A stretch of 64,000 nt of DNA, taken from positions 496,001 through 560,000 of the forward strand of contig JAIXWF010000013.1 of assembly GCA_027482185.1 (NCBI GenBank), written 5' to 3'. Origin of the DNA: Opitutaceae bacterium. Its GTDB lineage: Bacteria > Verrucomicrobiota > Verrucomicrobiia > Opitutales > Opitutaceae. Positions 1-12,234 of the stretch are shown piece after piece. Position 1 is the stretch's first letter. The number at the start of each line of letters is the position of its first letter. The position numbers and the translations under genes are program-made. The notes beneath the pieces are model-generated. The model saw only the letters and a list, made by a program, of their open reading frames with translations, did not search any database and was not told the DNA's origin.

Positions 1-661
1 CGTCGGCGTCGGAGGGATCGCCGGCGAGCAGGCTGCTCGGGGCAACGGTGGCGTTGAGGCCGTGGATGTCGTCGATGATGGTATTGCCGTCGTCGTCGAG
101 CGCGGGCCGGGCGCCGAACTCGAAGGAGTTGCGCCAGAGGTTCGCGGCGATGTCCTCGTGGATCAGCCGGATGCCGGTGTCCATCACCGCGACGACGACA
201 TCGGGCGCCTCGCGCTGGATATCCCACGCGGCGGCGGCGCGGATGTCGGCTCCGGCGGTGCCGCCGGCCTGGCCGGTGTTGGCGAGGGACCACTGGTCTT
301 CGGCGAAGCGGGGGTCGTTGGGCACGGCCCGGATGGTGCGGATGTAGTCGGGTTCGACGTAGTCGTAGAGGCCGGTGGCGCGCAGGCGTTCGATGACGGC
401 CTTCACGTCCTCGGTGCCGTCGGTCTCGAGCGCGCGGATTCCGCCGAGGCGGTCGAACGAGCGGACGAGGCGGAGGCCGGCGGCGGCCTCGGCGCGTTCG
501 ACGGCGGAGAGGTTGGCGCGGGGCCGGGCGAGAACGGAGCGTTCGCGGTGGCCGCGGGCGGATTCCTCCGGGGAAATCGGGCGGAATTCCTGGGCGGAGG
601 CCAGGGCCGCGGAGAAGGCGGCGAGGACGAGGGCGGCGTGCAGACGGGTGCGGCAGGGCAT
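1..661 (-). CDS. Secreted subtilisin-like (S8) serine protease, 3' end cut by window edge
   Basis: Only the first 220 codons lie in the window. The reading starts at an ATG at 661 with a hydrophobic Sec signal peptide (MPCRTRLHAALVLAAFSAALASA, cleavage after ASA). Residues 60-115 resemble an inhibitor I9-like prodomain. The peptidase domain opens with PNDPRFAEDQWSLANTGQ, then AVMDTGI, whose Asp161 is the first catalytic-triad residue. DDDGNTIIDDIHG further on is typical of calcium-binding subtilases. The His and Ser of the triad lie outside the window, so activity cannot be confirmed. It diverges from the aminotransferase at 933 across about 270 bp. The family call is firm; the substrate is unknown. 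Confidence 0.9.
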   Translation of the reverse strand, partial: MPCRTRLHAALVLAAFSAALASAQEFRPISPEESARGHRERSVLARPRANLSAVERAEAAAGLRLVRSFDRLGGIRALETDGTEDVKAVIERLRATGLYDYVEPDYIRTIRAVPNDPRFAEDQWSLANTGQAGGTAGADIRAAAAWDIQREAPDVVVAVMDTGIRLIHEDIAANLWRNSFEFGARPALDDDGNTIIDDIHGLNATVAPSSLLAGDPSDAD

Positions 662-898
662 GGCGAAGAGAGTGCCGGCGGCGAGGCCGGTGCGGATGCG
701 GAGGGAAACGGACGGGAACGCGGCGATCTTTCGGAAAAATCCGCGCGGCCCGAAATGGGGCTAAGAAACGGGCCCGGGCCCCGGGAAGGGCGGGCCGGCG
801 CGACGCGGACGGCGCGCGGCTGAACGACCCGAGGCAACGGCCGGGACGCGGGCCGGTCAAGAACGCGGACGGCGCTTTGTGTCATCGCGGGCGCGCTT

Positions 899-927
899 TT
901 GACACCGGCCGGGCCCGCGGGTAGGCC
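899..927 (+). promoter_or_regulatory. Possible sigma-70 promoter of the aminotransferase gene
   Basis: TTGACA at 899-904 is followed after 17 bases by TAGGCC at 922-927, a poor -10 box. The start codon at 933 lies only 5 bases after the -10. If this is the promoter, the transcript would begin at or next to the ATG and carry almost no leader. This is a weak prediction from two hexamers. Confidence 0.3.
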
Positions 928-932
928 GGAGC

Positions 933-2255
933 ATGAGCCAACCGGTTTTTCCCGGCCCGCGCAGCGCGGCCATGATCGAGGAACTGCGGAAGTACGTGAT
1001 CGCGGACCCGTATCCGTTCTGTGTGGACCTCGCGCGCTGCGAGGGCATGCGCCTGGCGACGGTCGACGGGGAGCGGATCTTCGACTGGGCGGGCTACTAC
1101 GCGTCGAAATGGATCGGGCACAACCATCCCGGCCTGCTCGAGCCCGACTACCTGCGGCGGCTGGGCTACGCGGCGAACAACAAGCTCGCGAATCCCGATT
1201 TCCTCACGCCGGAGTGCCTGGAGTACTACCGCACGCTCGCGGCGGTGGCCCCGCGCTGCATGCGGAACCCGAAACTGGAGATCTACGCCGTGAACTCGGG
1301 CGCGGAAGCGGTCGAGAACATGATGAAGTACTTCATCAATCTGCACGACCTTCGGCGGCCCAAGCAGGGTGGCGCGCGGCGTTTCCTCTATTTCGACCAG
1401 GCCTTCCACGGGCGCACGGTCTTTGCGCTGAACATCACGGAGCTCTCCCACGATCCGGTGATCACGAAAGATTTCCACGGCCTCGTCCGCGGCAACGTGC
1501 AGGTGCCGTTCCCGGCGGTCGATTCCGACGAACCCGCGGCGGAGAACCGCTTCCGGACCGAGGAGGCGCTGCGGCGCGTGGAACGCAGCCTGCAGGAACA
1601 CCGCGGCGAGATCGTCGCGATCATCACGGAGCCGATCCAAGGTGCCGGCGGGCACCGCGTGGCGGAAAAGGCATTTTTCCAGGGGCTGAGCCGGCTTGCG
1701 CACGACTACGGCGTGTTCCTCGGTTTCGACGAAGTGCAGACCGCGGGCGGGCAGACGGGGGATTTCTTCATGGCGGACCAGATGGACCTGCCGTATCCGC
1801 CGCAGGCGATCGCTTCGGCCAAGAAGCTTGGCAACGGCGTGCTGTACATGCTCGAGTCGATGGCGGACGAGGGCGTGCTCGATTCGACGTGGGGCGGCAG
1901 CCTCGCCGACATGGTGCGTTTTTGCCAGGAATGGCGCATCGTGCAGCGCGAGGGCCTGATCGCGCAGGTGCCGGAGAAGACCGGCCGCCTGGTCGGGCGG
2001 CTGCGCGAATTGCAGGCGCGGCACCCGGACAAGCTCCGCAACATCCGCGGCGAAGGGCTCTACCAGGGCTTCAGTCTGGCGACGCCGGCCCTGAAATCGG
2101 CGCTGATCGAGCGGGCGTTGCAGGAGGAACGGCTGCTGCTGCTGGGGGCCGGCCGCATCCACGTGCGGCTTCGGCCGAATCTCAGCGTGACAAACGCGGA
2201 CATCGACGAACTGGCGGCGATCTTGGACCGCTTGCTGGCCACGGCGAAGCTTTGA
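933..2255 (+). CDS. Class III PLP aminotransferase, L-lysine 6-transaminase type
   Basis: A 440-residue fold-type I aminotransferase expected in the cytoplasm. Visible landmarks are NSGAEAVENMMK (cofactor phosphate site, about 128-139), AFHGRT, ITEPIQGAGG, FDEVQT (the Asp that pairs with the PLP pyridine nitrogen) and ASAKKLGNG, where Lys297 or Lys298 should form the Schiff base. The stretch STWGGSLADMVR resembles the lysine epsilon-aminotransferase (Lat) subgroup more than ornithine or GABA transaminases; Lat converts L-lysine and 2-oxoglutarate to a semialdehyde and glutamate. No lysine catabolism genes lie nearby, so the substrate is inferred from resemblance only. It stands alone, followed by a terminator shared with the convergent tRNA-Arg. 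Confidence 0.75.
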   Translation: MSQPVFPGPRSAAMIEELRKYVIADPYPFCVDLARCEGMRLATVDGERIFDWAGYYASKWIGHNHPGLLEPDYLRRLGYAANNKLANPDFLTPECLEYYRTLAAVAPRCMRNPKLEIYAVNSGAEAVENMMKYFINLHDLRRPKQGGARRFLYFDQAFHGRTVFALNITELSHDPVITKDFHGLVRGNVQVPFPAVDSDEPAAENRFRTEEALRRVERSLQEHRGEIVAIITEPIQGAGGHRVAEKAFFQGLSRLAHDYGVFLGFDEVQTAGGQTGDFFMADQMDLPYPPQAIASAKKLGNGVLYMLESMADEGVLDSTWGGSLADMVRFCQEWRIVQREGLIAQVPEKTGRLVGRLRELQARHPDKLRNIRGEGLYQGFSLATPALKSALIERALQEERLLLLGAGRIHVRLRPNLSVTNADIDELAAILDRLLATAKL

Positions 2256-2291
2256 CCCCGGCGCCCCGGTCCCGGATTCTTTGGAAAATAG

Positions 2292-2325
2292 AAAACCCGC
2301 AAATCCTTGCGGATCTGCGGGTTTT
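2292..2325. terminator. Bidirectional rho-independent terminator
   Basis: AAAACCCGCA and TGCGGGTTTT pair around a short inner stem and a TTGC loop, with an A/T run on each side. It lies between the end of the aminotransferase (plus) and the 3' end of tRNA-Arg (minus), so it can serve both. Confidence 0.8.
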
Positions 2326-2329
2326 AAAC

Positions 2330-2406
2330 TGGCGCACCCGTAGGGAGTCGAACCCCAAACCTTCTGATCCGTAGTCAGATGCTCTATCCAATTGAGCTAC
2401 GGGTGC
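2330..2406 (-). tRNA. tRNA-Arg (anticodon ACG), CCA encoded
   Basis: Reading on the minus strand gives a complete 77-base cloverleaf. The acceptor stem is GCACCCG/CGGGTGC, followed by a discriminator G and an encoded CCA. The D arm contains AGCTCAATTGGATAGAGC. The anticodon loop CTACGGA carries ACG, and the T arm contains GGTTCGACTCC. In bacteria the A34 of ACG is usually deaminated to inosine and reads CGU/CGC/CGA codons. The terminator at 2292-2325 lies directly downstream. Confidence 0.97.
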
Positions 2407-2507
2407 GTTGAAGGGGGCGAGAAGAAGCAAGGAATCGCGGGCGAGCGCAAGCGAGAATTTGCACCGCGCGGCCGGATGCGGCCGGCCTTGGGTTGCCCGG
2501 CGGGGAA

Positions 2508-6674
<4,167 letters not shown>

Positions 6675-6739
6675 GTTACTGCGGGCGGCCGCACGGCCGC
6701 GAGCCGACGGTGGCCGACGCGGCGGAACTGTCCAGTCTT

Positions 6740-7990
6740 TCAGCGCCCGCGGCCCGGGTAACCCGGCAGCGTGGCGGCGAGGATGGCGCGGATCGTCCGC
6801 CGTTCTTCGGCCGGCAAGTGCGACGCGAGCGGGTCGCCGTCCGCGGCGAGCGCGCGGTCGAGCCGGGCCAACACGGCCGGACGGAAGCTTTCCGGCAGGC
6901 CGGCAAAGGGCGCGGAGTAGACGAGGTAGCTGCAGCGGTAGCGGAGCAGACGCGTCGCGCCGTCGAGGTCGCGGAGCGAGCGCCCGGCGGGATCGCGCAC
7001 CGCGCGCGCGGCGAAATCGGCGGCGTAGGGCGAGGGCCCGAACGTCTCCGGTCCCGGCAGCGGCACTTCGTCGGCGAACAGCAGGTAGCGGACGAGCGGT
7101 TCGGCCAGTTCGCCGGCCGCGGCGGGCGTCGCGCCGCCGGCGAAGCCGAGGGCGCGCCAGCGGTACACGGCCTCCATGGTGCGGTTGGCGAAGCCGGCCT
7201 GGTGTTCGTGGAGGAGTTGCGCCAGCAGGTCGCTGGTCGGCGCCGGGTAGCGGGCAAGATCGAAGCGGCGGCCGACGGGATTGGGAACCTCGAGGGCGCG
7301 GCCGTCCCGGCGCTCGATGATCAGGTCGCCCCAATGGCGGGGCAGGGCGGGACCGGCGCCGGTGACATGGTAGCCGCCGAAGCGGTCGCCGAGGGCGACA
7401 CCGTGGCCGCTCTCGCCGCGGCGGAACGCTTTTTCGCCGCCACCGGAGGGGCTGGGCACGACCGACTCGATCACGAGGACGGGAAGGTTTCCGAGCGAAT
7501 ACGGCGCGTGGCAGGTGAGGCAGTCGTCCGCGCGGTCGACGGCGGGACGCCGGCCGGACTGCAGGCGCTCGAAGATGTAGAAAATCCCGCCGAGGTCGGG
7601 ATCGAGCGAGAGCACCTCGATCTGGCCGCCGGGCACAAAGCCCACGTAGGTATCGTCGTTGAAATACAGCGCGCGCGGGTTGCGCGGCGTGATGCGGCCC
7701 TTTTGGAGGCTCGTCGCCGACGTGACGAGGATCTGGGACGAAACCGGAATCTCGAGCGCCGCCAGCAGGGAGCGCAGGAACGCGAGTTCGTTGTCCAGGC
7801 CGAGGACGATACGGTGTGCCTCCCAGTCCGCCTTGAAGGCGGCGAAGCGATCGCGGTGCGGGGCGGTCGCGTAGCGGTGGCGCGGATCCTCGACGCCGAG
7901 CGGTTCGTCCGCGGCGCTCGCGGGGGCGGCCGAGGTCCAGAGGAGCGCGGCGACGGCGGCGCGGCGGAGAATGACGCTTGCTGCGTGCAC
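6740..7990 (-). CDS. Secreted protein with one c-type heme motif, function unknown
   Basis: About 416 residues from a GTG at 7990 (VHAASVILRRAAVAALL, then [12 protein letters not shown]), which gives a good Sec signal peptide. The only recognisable motif is CLTCH in DDCLTCHAPYSLGN, a single CxxCH heme c site in a protein much larger than a simple cytochrome c. The rest has no domain I can name; LYFNDDTYVGFVPGGQIEVLSLDP and NRTMEAVYRWRALGF look like structured, conserved protein. It is probably a periplasmic redox protein. The upstream terminator of the rhodanese gene ends in a T run that touches the GTG, so there is no Shine-Dalgarno sequence and the true start is uncertain. The gap to the histidine kinase gene is 65 bp. 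Confidence 0.75.
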   Translation of the reverse strand: MHAASVILRRAAVAALLWTSAAPASAADEPLGVEDPRHRYATAPHRDRFAAFKADWEAHRIVLGLDNELAFLRSLLAALEIPVSSQILVTSATSLQKGRITPRNPRALYFNDDTYVGFVPGGQIEVLSLDPDLGGIFYIFERLQSGRRPAVDRADDCLTCHAPYSLGNLPVLVIESVVPSPSGGGEKAFRRGESGHGVALGDRFGGYHVTGAGPALPRHWGDLIIERRDGRALEVPNPVGRRFDLARYPAPTSDLLAQLLHEHQAGFANRTMEAVYRWRALGFAGGATPAAAGELAEPLVRYLLFADEVPLPGPETFGPSPYAADFAARAVRDPAGRSLRDLDGATRLLRYRCSYLVYSAPFAGLPESFRPAVLARLDRALAADGDPLASHLPAEERRTIRAILAATLPGYPGRGR

Positions 7991-8032
7991 AAAAAAGCCG
8001 GGCGCCGGCGACGGCTGTCGCCCGCGCCCGGC
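7991..8032 (-). terminator. Rho-independent terminator of the rhodanese gene
   Basis: On the minus strand GCCGGGCGC and GCGCCCGGC flank a second 7-bp stem (one mismatch) and an AGCC loop, followed by TTTTTT. The hairpin starts about 15 bases after the rhodanese stop codon. The T run abuts the GTG start assigned to the next gene. Confidence 0.85.
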
Positions 8033-8046
8033 GCGGAGAAGGGAGC

Positions 8047-8427
8047 TTACTCGGTCTTTTCGCCGGCGGACTTCCAACCCTGGATGCCCTTGGCGTAGTG
8101 CTTCACGTTTTTGTAGCCGAGCGCCTTGGCGGCCTTGGCGCCCTCGACGTAGGCCGTGCACATTTCGTTGCCGCAATAGGCGACGATGAGGGCGTTCTTG
8201 TCGGCCGGCAGCTTGGCGGCGAGATTCTTGCCGGCGGTGTCGAAATCGATCGCGCCCGGGATGTGGCCGCTCTTGTAGGAGTCGGTGCCGTTGACGTCGA
8301 TCAACGTGACCTTCTTTTCCTTGATGGCCTTGACGAGCTCATCGTGGCTGATGTCGGGGAATTTCTCCGCGGCGAAGGCGGCGGAGGCGAAGACGAAGGC
8401 GAACAGGAGGGCGGCGAGTTTTTTCAT
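8047..8427 (-). CDS. Exported single-domain rhodanese
   Basis: 126 residues: Sec signal peptide (MKKLAALLFAFVFASAAFA) followed by one rhodanese domain. Typical elements are VTLIDVNGTDSYKSGHIPGAIDF and the active loop YCGNEMC, whose first Cys is the expected sulfur carrier in a short CGNEMC loop. Rhodaneses move sulfane sulfur or act on oxidised sulfur species, here in the periplasm. It is followed by a strong terminator, so it is probably its own transcription unit. The physiological acceptor cannot be deduced. Confidence 0.92.
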   Translation of the reverse strand: MKKLAALLFAFVFASAAFAAEKFPDISHDELVKAIKEKKVTLIDVNGTDSYKSGHIPGAIDFDTAGKNLAAKLPADKNALIVAYCGNEMCTAYVEGAKAAKALGYKNVKHYAKGIQGWKSAGEKTE

Positions 8428-8561
8428 GGTCGAAGGGAGTTGTTGGCGAGATTCGCCGGGCGAGGAGCCGCGGCGCGATCCGTGCCGGGCGGCGGGCTCG
8501 GTCGGAATCGACCATGCACGCTGGTCGGAGGCGGCGATTTTTCAAACCGCAACTGCGGAGG

Positions 8562-10391
8562 TCACTTGTTGCCGGCGCGGACGTTGAAGAAAACCAAGCG
8601 GAGCCACTCGCCGCGCGTGGCAGCGGCGGCCGGCGCGGACACGCCTGCGGGCAGCAGTTTGGTCCACGCGGCAACGAGTTCCGGGGTCAGCGGCAGATCC
8701 AGCTGGGCCAGATGGCCGGGAAACGCGGCGGTGTACTGGCCGACCAGTGCGGCGGGCGCCGGTTGTCCGGCCGGGGCGAGGCCGTGGAAACCGCCGCGCC
8801 CGCCCCACCATTGCACGGCCGAGAAGTCCGGCGCGTCCGGCGGGACATCCGCCACGTAAAGCGTCGCGCTGCGGTGCGTGTGCAGCAGGGATTGCAGGGC
8901 GGGCACGTCGACCTCCTGCACCGGGCGCGTCGTCTGGAGCGCGAGGTGCGCGGCCCAGCCGGCGGCCTGGCCGAGCGAGGCCCAGATGGGCTCGAGCCGG
9001 AGGGCGCCGAAGCCGAAGTGGCTCGCCGAGCAGGCGACGGGGACGAGAAGATTCTCGGTGCGGGACGGCACAATCGTGCCGTAGGCAACCTGGTAGGGAC
9101 GCACATCGAGGTAGAACTCGCCGTCGTGCTCGCCGTCGAAACGCGTGCCGGTGCGGCCGGTGCCGTGGCAGTTGTGGACATAGTCGCCGATCGCGATGCT
9201 GTCCGTGCGGAGGCGGGTGCGGGCGTCGCCCGGCGCCTGGGTCGTATCGGCGGCGGTGAAAACATGCTGGCCGACGAGGCGTCGGGCCTCGCGGACGTAG
9301 AGCATGGGCGGCACGCCGCCGGTCTCGAAAAACTCGTCCTTGCACAGGCCCCAACGGCGGGCATCGGCGCGGATGGCCTCGGGGACGGCGGCGTCGTTCT
9401 GCAGGAAATACAGCAGGCCGATGTTGTGGTTGTAATGTTCGCGCACGATGCGCGTGCGGGTGGCGGCATCGCCTTCGGGATAGCCGTCGTTGAGGTCTGG
9501 CAGCGAGAGCCGGACGGGGCCGCGCGGCGTGTCGTTCACGTCGGCCTTGTCGTTGGGCAGCAGCGGGAGATGGGTGCGGTAAATGCCGTCGGTGCCGGAG
9601 GAGAATACCTTCTTCAGCCGGCCCTCGGTGAAGTAGGGGAGGACGCCGACGAATTCCTCGCGGCGGTAGCCGGCGGGGGCGACGGGCATGAGGCGGTTGT
9701 CCTCGCGGGTGGTCATGACGAGGCGGAAATTGTAGCCTTGGATCTGGCCGTCGGCGTCGCCGCGGGCGTTGCCGGCGAGCGGTTCGCCGTACTGCGCGCG
9801 GGACTCGCGGCCCACGTGGTAGAGCTCACCGGCCGCGGCCATGAGGTCGCCCTCGTAGGTGGCATCGATAAAGATGCGGCCGACCATGCGTTCCTCGGCG
9901 CCGGCGTCGGCCTTGAACACGGCGGCGTGGAGCCGGCGGCGGCCGCGGTTGAAGTCGGAGCGCTCGACGCGGACGAGGGAATGGCGGCGCCAGACGCGGA
10001 TCTTCGGCAACTCCGCTAGCATGGTCTCGAGGACCTCGAGGTTGACGGACGGTTCGCCGTGCGTGCCGCGGAAACAGGCGGCGACCTGGGGCGAGCCGGC
10101 GCCGTATTTGCCGACGTAGTACGCCTCTACCCGGCGGGAAAACTCGAGAAAGAAGCCGCTGAGGGCCTCGAAGGAACGGAAGTCGGCGTTCGACAGGCCG
10201 TGCGTCAGCATGCCGCCGATGCGGGCGGTCGGCTCGACAAGGTGGACGGAGCGGCCGGCCTTGGCGGCGGCGACGGCGGCGGCGATGCCGCCCGGCGTGG
10301 CGCCGTAGACGACGACCTCGGCCGGTTCCGCCGCGCCCAAGCGGAGCCCGAGGCACGCGAGGAGGACGGCAAGCGGACGGAGGAAAGGCAT
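8562..10391 (-). CDS. Exported FAD-dependent oxidoreductase (FAD_oxidored family)
   Basis: 609 residues from the ATG at 10391 (MPFLRPLAVLLACLGLRLGA), which has a signal peptide. The dinucleotide-binding segment follows at once: EVVVYGATPGGIAAAVAAAKAG, ending in the acidic HLVEP for the adenosine ribose. IGGMLTHGLSNAD and IFIDATYEGDLMAAAG are characteristic of the FAD_oxidored family (PF12831), which is very common in polysaccharide-degrading Verrucomicrobiota and Planctomycetota. The substrate is usually unknown; a carbohydrate-derived compound is likely (inference). The nearest neighbours offer no pathway. A 134-bp spacer without a clear signal separates it from the rhodanese. Confidence 0.88.
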   Translation of the reverse strand: MPFLRPLAVLLACLGLRLGAAEPAEVVVYGATPGGIAAAVAAAKAGRSVHLVEPTARIGGMLTHGLSNADFRSFEALSGFFLEFSRRVEAYYVGKYGAGSPQVAACFRGTHGEPSVNLEVLETMLAELPKIRVWRRHSLVRVERSDFNRGRRRLHAAVFKADAGAEERMVGRIFIDATYEGDLMAAAGELYHVGRESRAQYGEPLAGNARGDADGQIQGYNFRLVMTTREDNRLMPVAPAGYRREEFVGVLPYFTEGRLKKVFSSGTDGIYRTHLPLLPNDKADVNDTPRGPVRLSLPDLNDGYPEGDAATRTRIVREHYNHNIGLLYFLQNDAAVPEAIRADARRWGLCKDEFFETGGVPPMLYVREARRLVGQHVFTAADTTQAPGDARTRLRTDSIAIGDYVHNCHGTGRTGTRFDGEHDGEFYLDVRPYQVAYGTIVPSRTENLLVPVACSASHFGFGALRLEPIWASLGQAAGWAAHLALQTTRPVQEVDVPALQSLLHTHRSATLYVADVPPDAPDFSAVQWWGGRGGFHGLAPAGQPAPAALVGQYTAAFPGHLAQLDLPLTPELVAAWTKLLPAGVSAPAAAATRGEWLRLVFFNVRAGNK

Positions 10392-10566
10392 GGGCGGCAC
10401 AGTGGGAGCGGCGAAGGCGGGAGCAATTCCGGAACGCACGGACGCGCCGGAGTCTTTCCCGTGTGACGGCGAAATTGCCGCGGGGCAAGCGCGGGCCCGC
10501 GGCGCGGTGCGTCATGGCGGCGGTTCCGCGGTGGCGTTTTTGCCGGGAGCGGGATTGGCTGGCGGG

Positions 10567-10887
10567 ATGTTTGCCGCCGCCCGCGACGCCCTGACGAGCC
10601 GCACGGCCCGATCGTACCTGCAGCCGAAGATCGCGGCGTACGCCGCGATCGAGCGCTTCGGGCTGGATTCGGCCGCGCGCCGGCTCGAACTCGAGGTACG
10701 GTTGCTCGGGGAAACGGAACCGTTGGCCGTGACGGTCGAGGGCTACCGGCTCGGCGGAACGGCCGAGGCGCGGACGGTGGAGATCACCGCGGTGACGGCG
10801 AGCCGGCCTTGGGTGGCGGCGGCGCTGCGCACGCACGTGCAGGGCCGGACGTTTCCGGTGCCGGCGTGGCTGGCGGCGCTGCTTTAG
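10567..10887 (+). CDS. Small hypothetical protein
   Basis: 106 residues from an ATG at 10567 (MFAAARDALTSRTARSYLQPKIAAYAAIERF). I do not recognise the family. The protein is soluble, with an Arg-rich alpha/beta composition (LELEVRLLGETEPLAVTVEGYRL) and no signal peptide or metal motif. Coding support comes from a sensible start, a strong terminator right after the stop, and an alternating hydrophobic pattern that reads like beta strands. It is convergent with hpf. It could be a small regulatory or ribosome-associated protein, but nothing in the sequence shows that. Confidence 0.65.
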   Translation: MFAAARDALTSRTARSYLQPKIAAYAAIERFGLDSAARRLELEVRLLGETEPLAVTVEGYRLGGTAEARTVEITAVTASRPWVAAALRTHVQGRTFPVPAWLAALL

Positions 10888-10896
10888 GGCACGAAA

Positions 10897-10922
10897 AAAC
10901 CCGCCGGCGGACCGGCGGGTTT
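10897..10922. terminator. Bidirectional terminator between convergent genes
   Basis: AAACCCGCCGG and CCGGCGGGTTT form an 11-bp perfect stem with a CGGA tetraloop and A/T runs on both sides. It lies between the small hypothetical gene (plus) and hpf (minus). Confidence 0.85.
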
Positions 10923-10941
10923 GAAAAATCGGCGGGGCGGT

Positions 10942-11316
10942 TCAGGCCACGGCTTTCGGGATCTCGGCGTCGAGGTCGACGGCGTGGGGGTGGTTGCGTT
11001 TGACGCGGTGCAACTGGTGGCGGCGCTGCAGCATGCGGTCGAGTTTGTCGATGAGCATGGCGACGGCCTTGTGGCACTCGTCGGCTTGGACGGTCGCATT
11101 CATATCCGGGCCATGGATGACGATATGGCCCTTGGCCTTGAACTGGGCTCCGACCGCGGCGGCGCGGTCGCATTCCAGTTCCACGCGGATGCGCACGATG
11201 CGCTCCTCGTGACGGAACAATCGCTCGGCTTTCTCGCGGACGAACGTCTTGAGCGACGGAGTCAGGTCGAGGTGAATGCCGGATACGATCAGTTCGTGTT
11301 TGTTTTGGCTGTTCAT
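10942..11316 (-). CDS. hpf: Ribosome hibernation-promoting factor (sigma-54 modulation family)
   Basis: 124 residues from the ATG at 11316 (MNSQNKHELIVSGIHLDLTP). The fold S30AE/HPF is recognisable from IVSGIHLDLTPSLKTFVREK, the central strands RIRVELECDR and KGHIVIHGPDMNATVQA, and the final helix AVAMLIDKLDRMLQRRHQL with its basic tail. These proteins bind the 30S decoding region and inactivate or dimerise ribosomes in stationary phase. The length fits a short-form HPF, because the dimerising C-terminal domain of long HPF is absent. It diverges from the SDR gene over 75 bp. Confidence 0.9.
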   Translation of the reverse strand: MNSQNKHELIVSGIHLDLTPSLKTFVREKAERLFRHEERIVRIRVELECDRAAAVGAQFKAKGHIVIHGPDMNATVQADECHKAVAMLIDKLDRMLQRRHQLHRVKRNHPHAVDLDAEIPKAVA

Positions 11317-11391
11317 GTTTCTGCGTTTGGTTGCGGGTGACGCAGGGTCGGGACGCAGCCCGGCCTTGCGTGAAAGTGCGATGCTGTCTTT

Positions 11392-12234
11392 GTGCCCGTC
11401 GTGCCCTCGCCAAGCGAAGCGCTCCAACCGTTCTCGGCCGTCGTCCTGACGGGCGGATCTTCCGGTATTGGAAAATCGTTCATTGAGCTGATCCGGAAGC
11501 TGAAGCCGGACCTCGTCGTTTGCAACCTCTCGCGCCGCGATCCCGGCGAATTTTTTTCCGCGGATGACCGGCGATTTTTGAACCATTTCGCGTGCGATCT
11601 GTCCCGGCCGGCGGAATTGGCGGCGGCGGCGGCGGACGTCGCGGCGTTCGTGGAGCGGAAAGTGCCGCCGGGGCCGGTGTTGCTCATCAACAACAGTGGT
11701 TTCGGCGCGTTTACCCCGTTTCCTGAGCCGAATCTCGAACGGCAATTGGAAATGGTGGATCTGAACGTGCGCGCCGTGGTGCACCTGACCGGGCTCCTGC
11801 TGCCCCTGCTGCGGCGGCGCGGCGGCGCGATCATGAACATCGCCTCCGTCGTCGGGTTCATGCCGACGCCCCAGGCGGCCACCTACGGCGCCACGAAGTC
11901 GTTCGTGCTCGATTGGACCGTGGCGCTGAACGACGAGTTGCGCGCCGCCCAGACGGGCGTGCGGGCGATCGCGGTGTGCCCGGGGACGACGGCGACGTCG
12001 TTTTTCGACGTGGCCGGCGTTGGCAGGGCAGGACTGAAGGCGGGGATGACGATGACGACGGAGGACGTCGTCACGATCGCGCTCGAGGCGCTGGCGGCGG
12101 GCAAGGCGCAGGTGGTGACCGGGTGGAAGAACCGGTTGATGACCTTTGCCGCGACGCTGGTCTCGAAACCGCTGGCGGCGAAGATCGCGGGCGCGGTGCT
12201 GCGGCGGATGCGGCCCGCGGGAGGCGCGCAGTGA
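11392..12234 (+). CDS. Short-chain dehydrogenase/reductase
   Basis: About 280 residues. A GTG at 11392 is used here; another in-frame GTG at 11401 is equally plausible. It is a classical SDR with TGGSSGIG near residue 20 (cofactor binding), LLINNSGFG, Ser in NIASVVGF, and YGATK with catalytic Tyr165 and Lys169. CPGTTATSFF follows in the usual place. The C-terminal stretch after 215 (VTGWKNRLMTFAATLVSKPLAAKIAGAVLRRM) is amphipathic and recalls membrane-associated SDRs of lipid metabolism. The stop overlaps the start of the next gene by four bases (GTGA), so the two are translationally coupled. The substrate is unknown. Confidence 0.9.
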   Translation: MPVVPSPSEALQPFSAVVLTGGSSGIGKSFIELIRKLKPDLVVCNLSRRDPGEFFSADDRRFLNHFACDLSRPAELAAAAADVAAFVERKVPPGPVLLINNSGFGAFTPFPEPNLERQLEMVDLNVRAVVHLTGLLLPLLRRRGGAIMNIASVVGFMPTPQAATYGATKSFVLDWTVALNDELRAAQTGVRAIAVCPGTTATSFFDVAGVGRAGLKAGMTMTTEDVVTIALEALAAGKAQVVTGWKNRLMTFAATLVSKPLAAKIAGAVLRRMRPAGGAQ

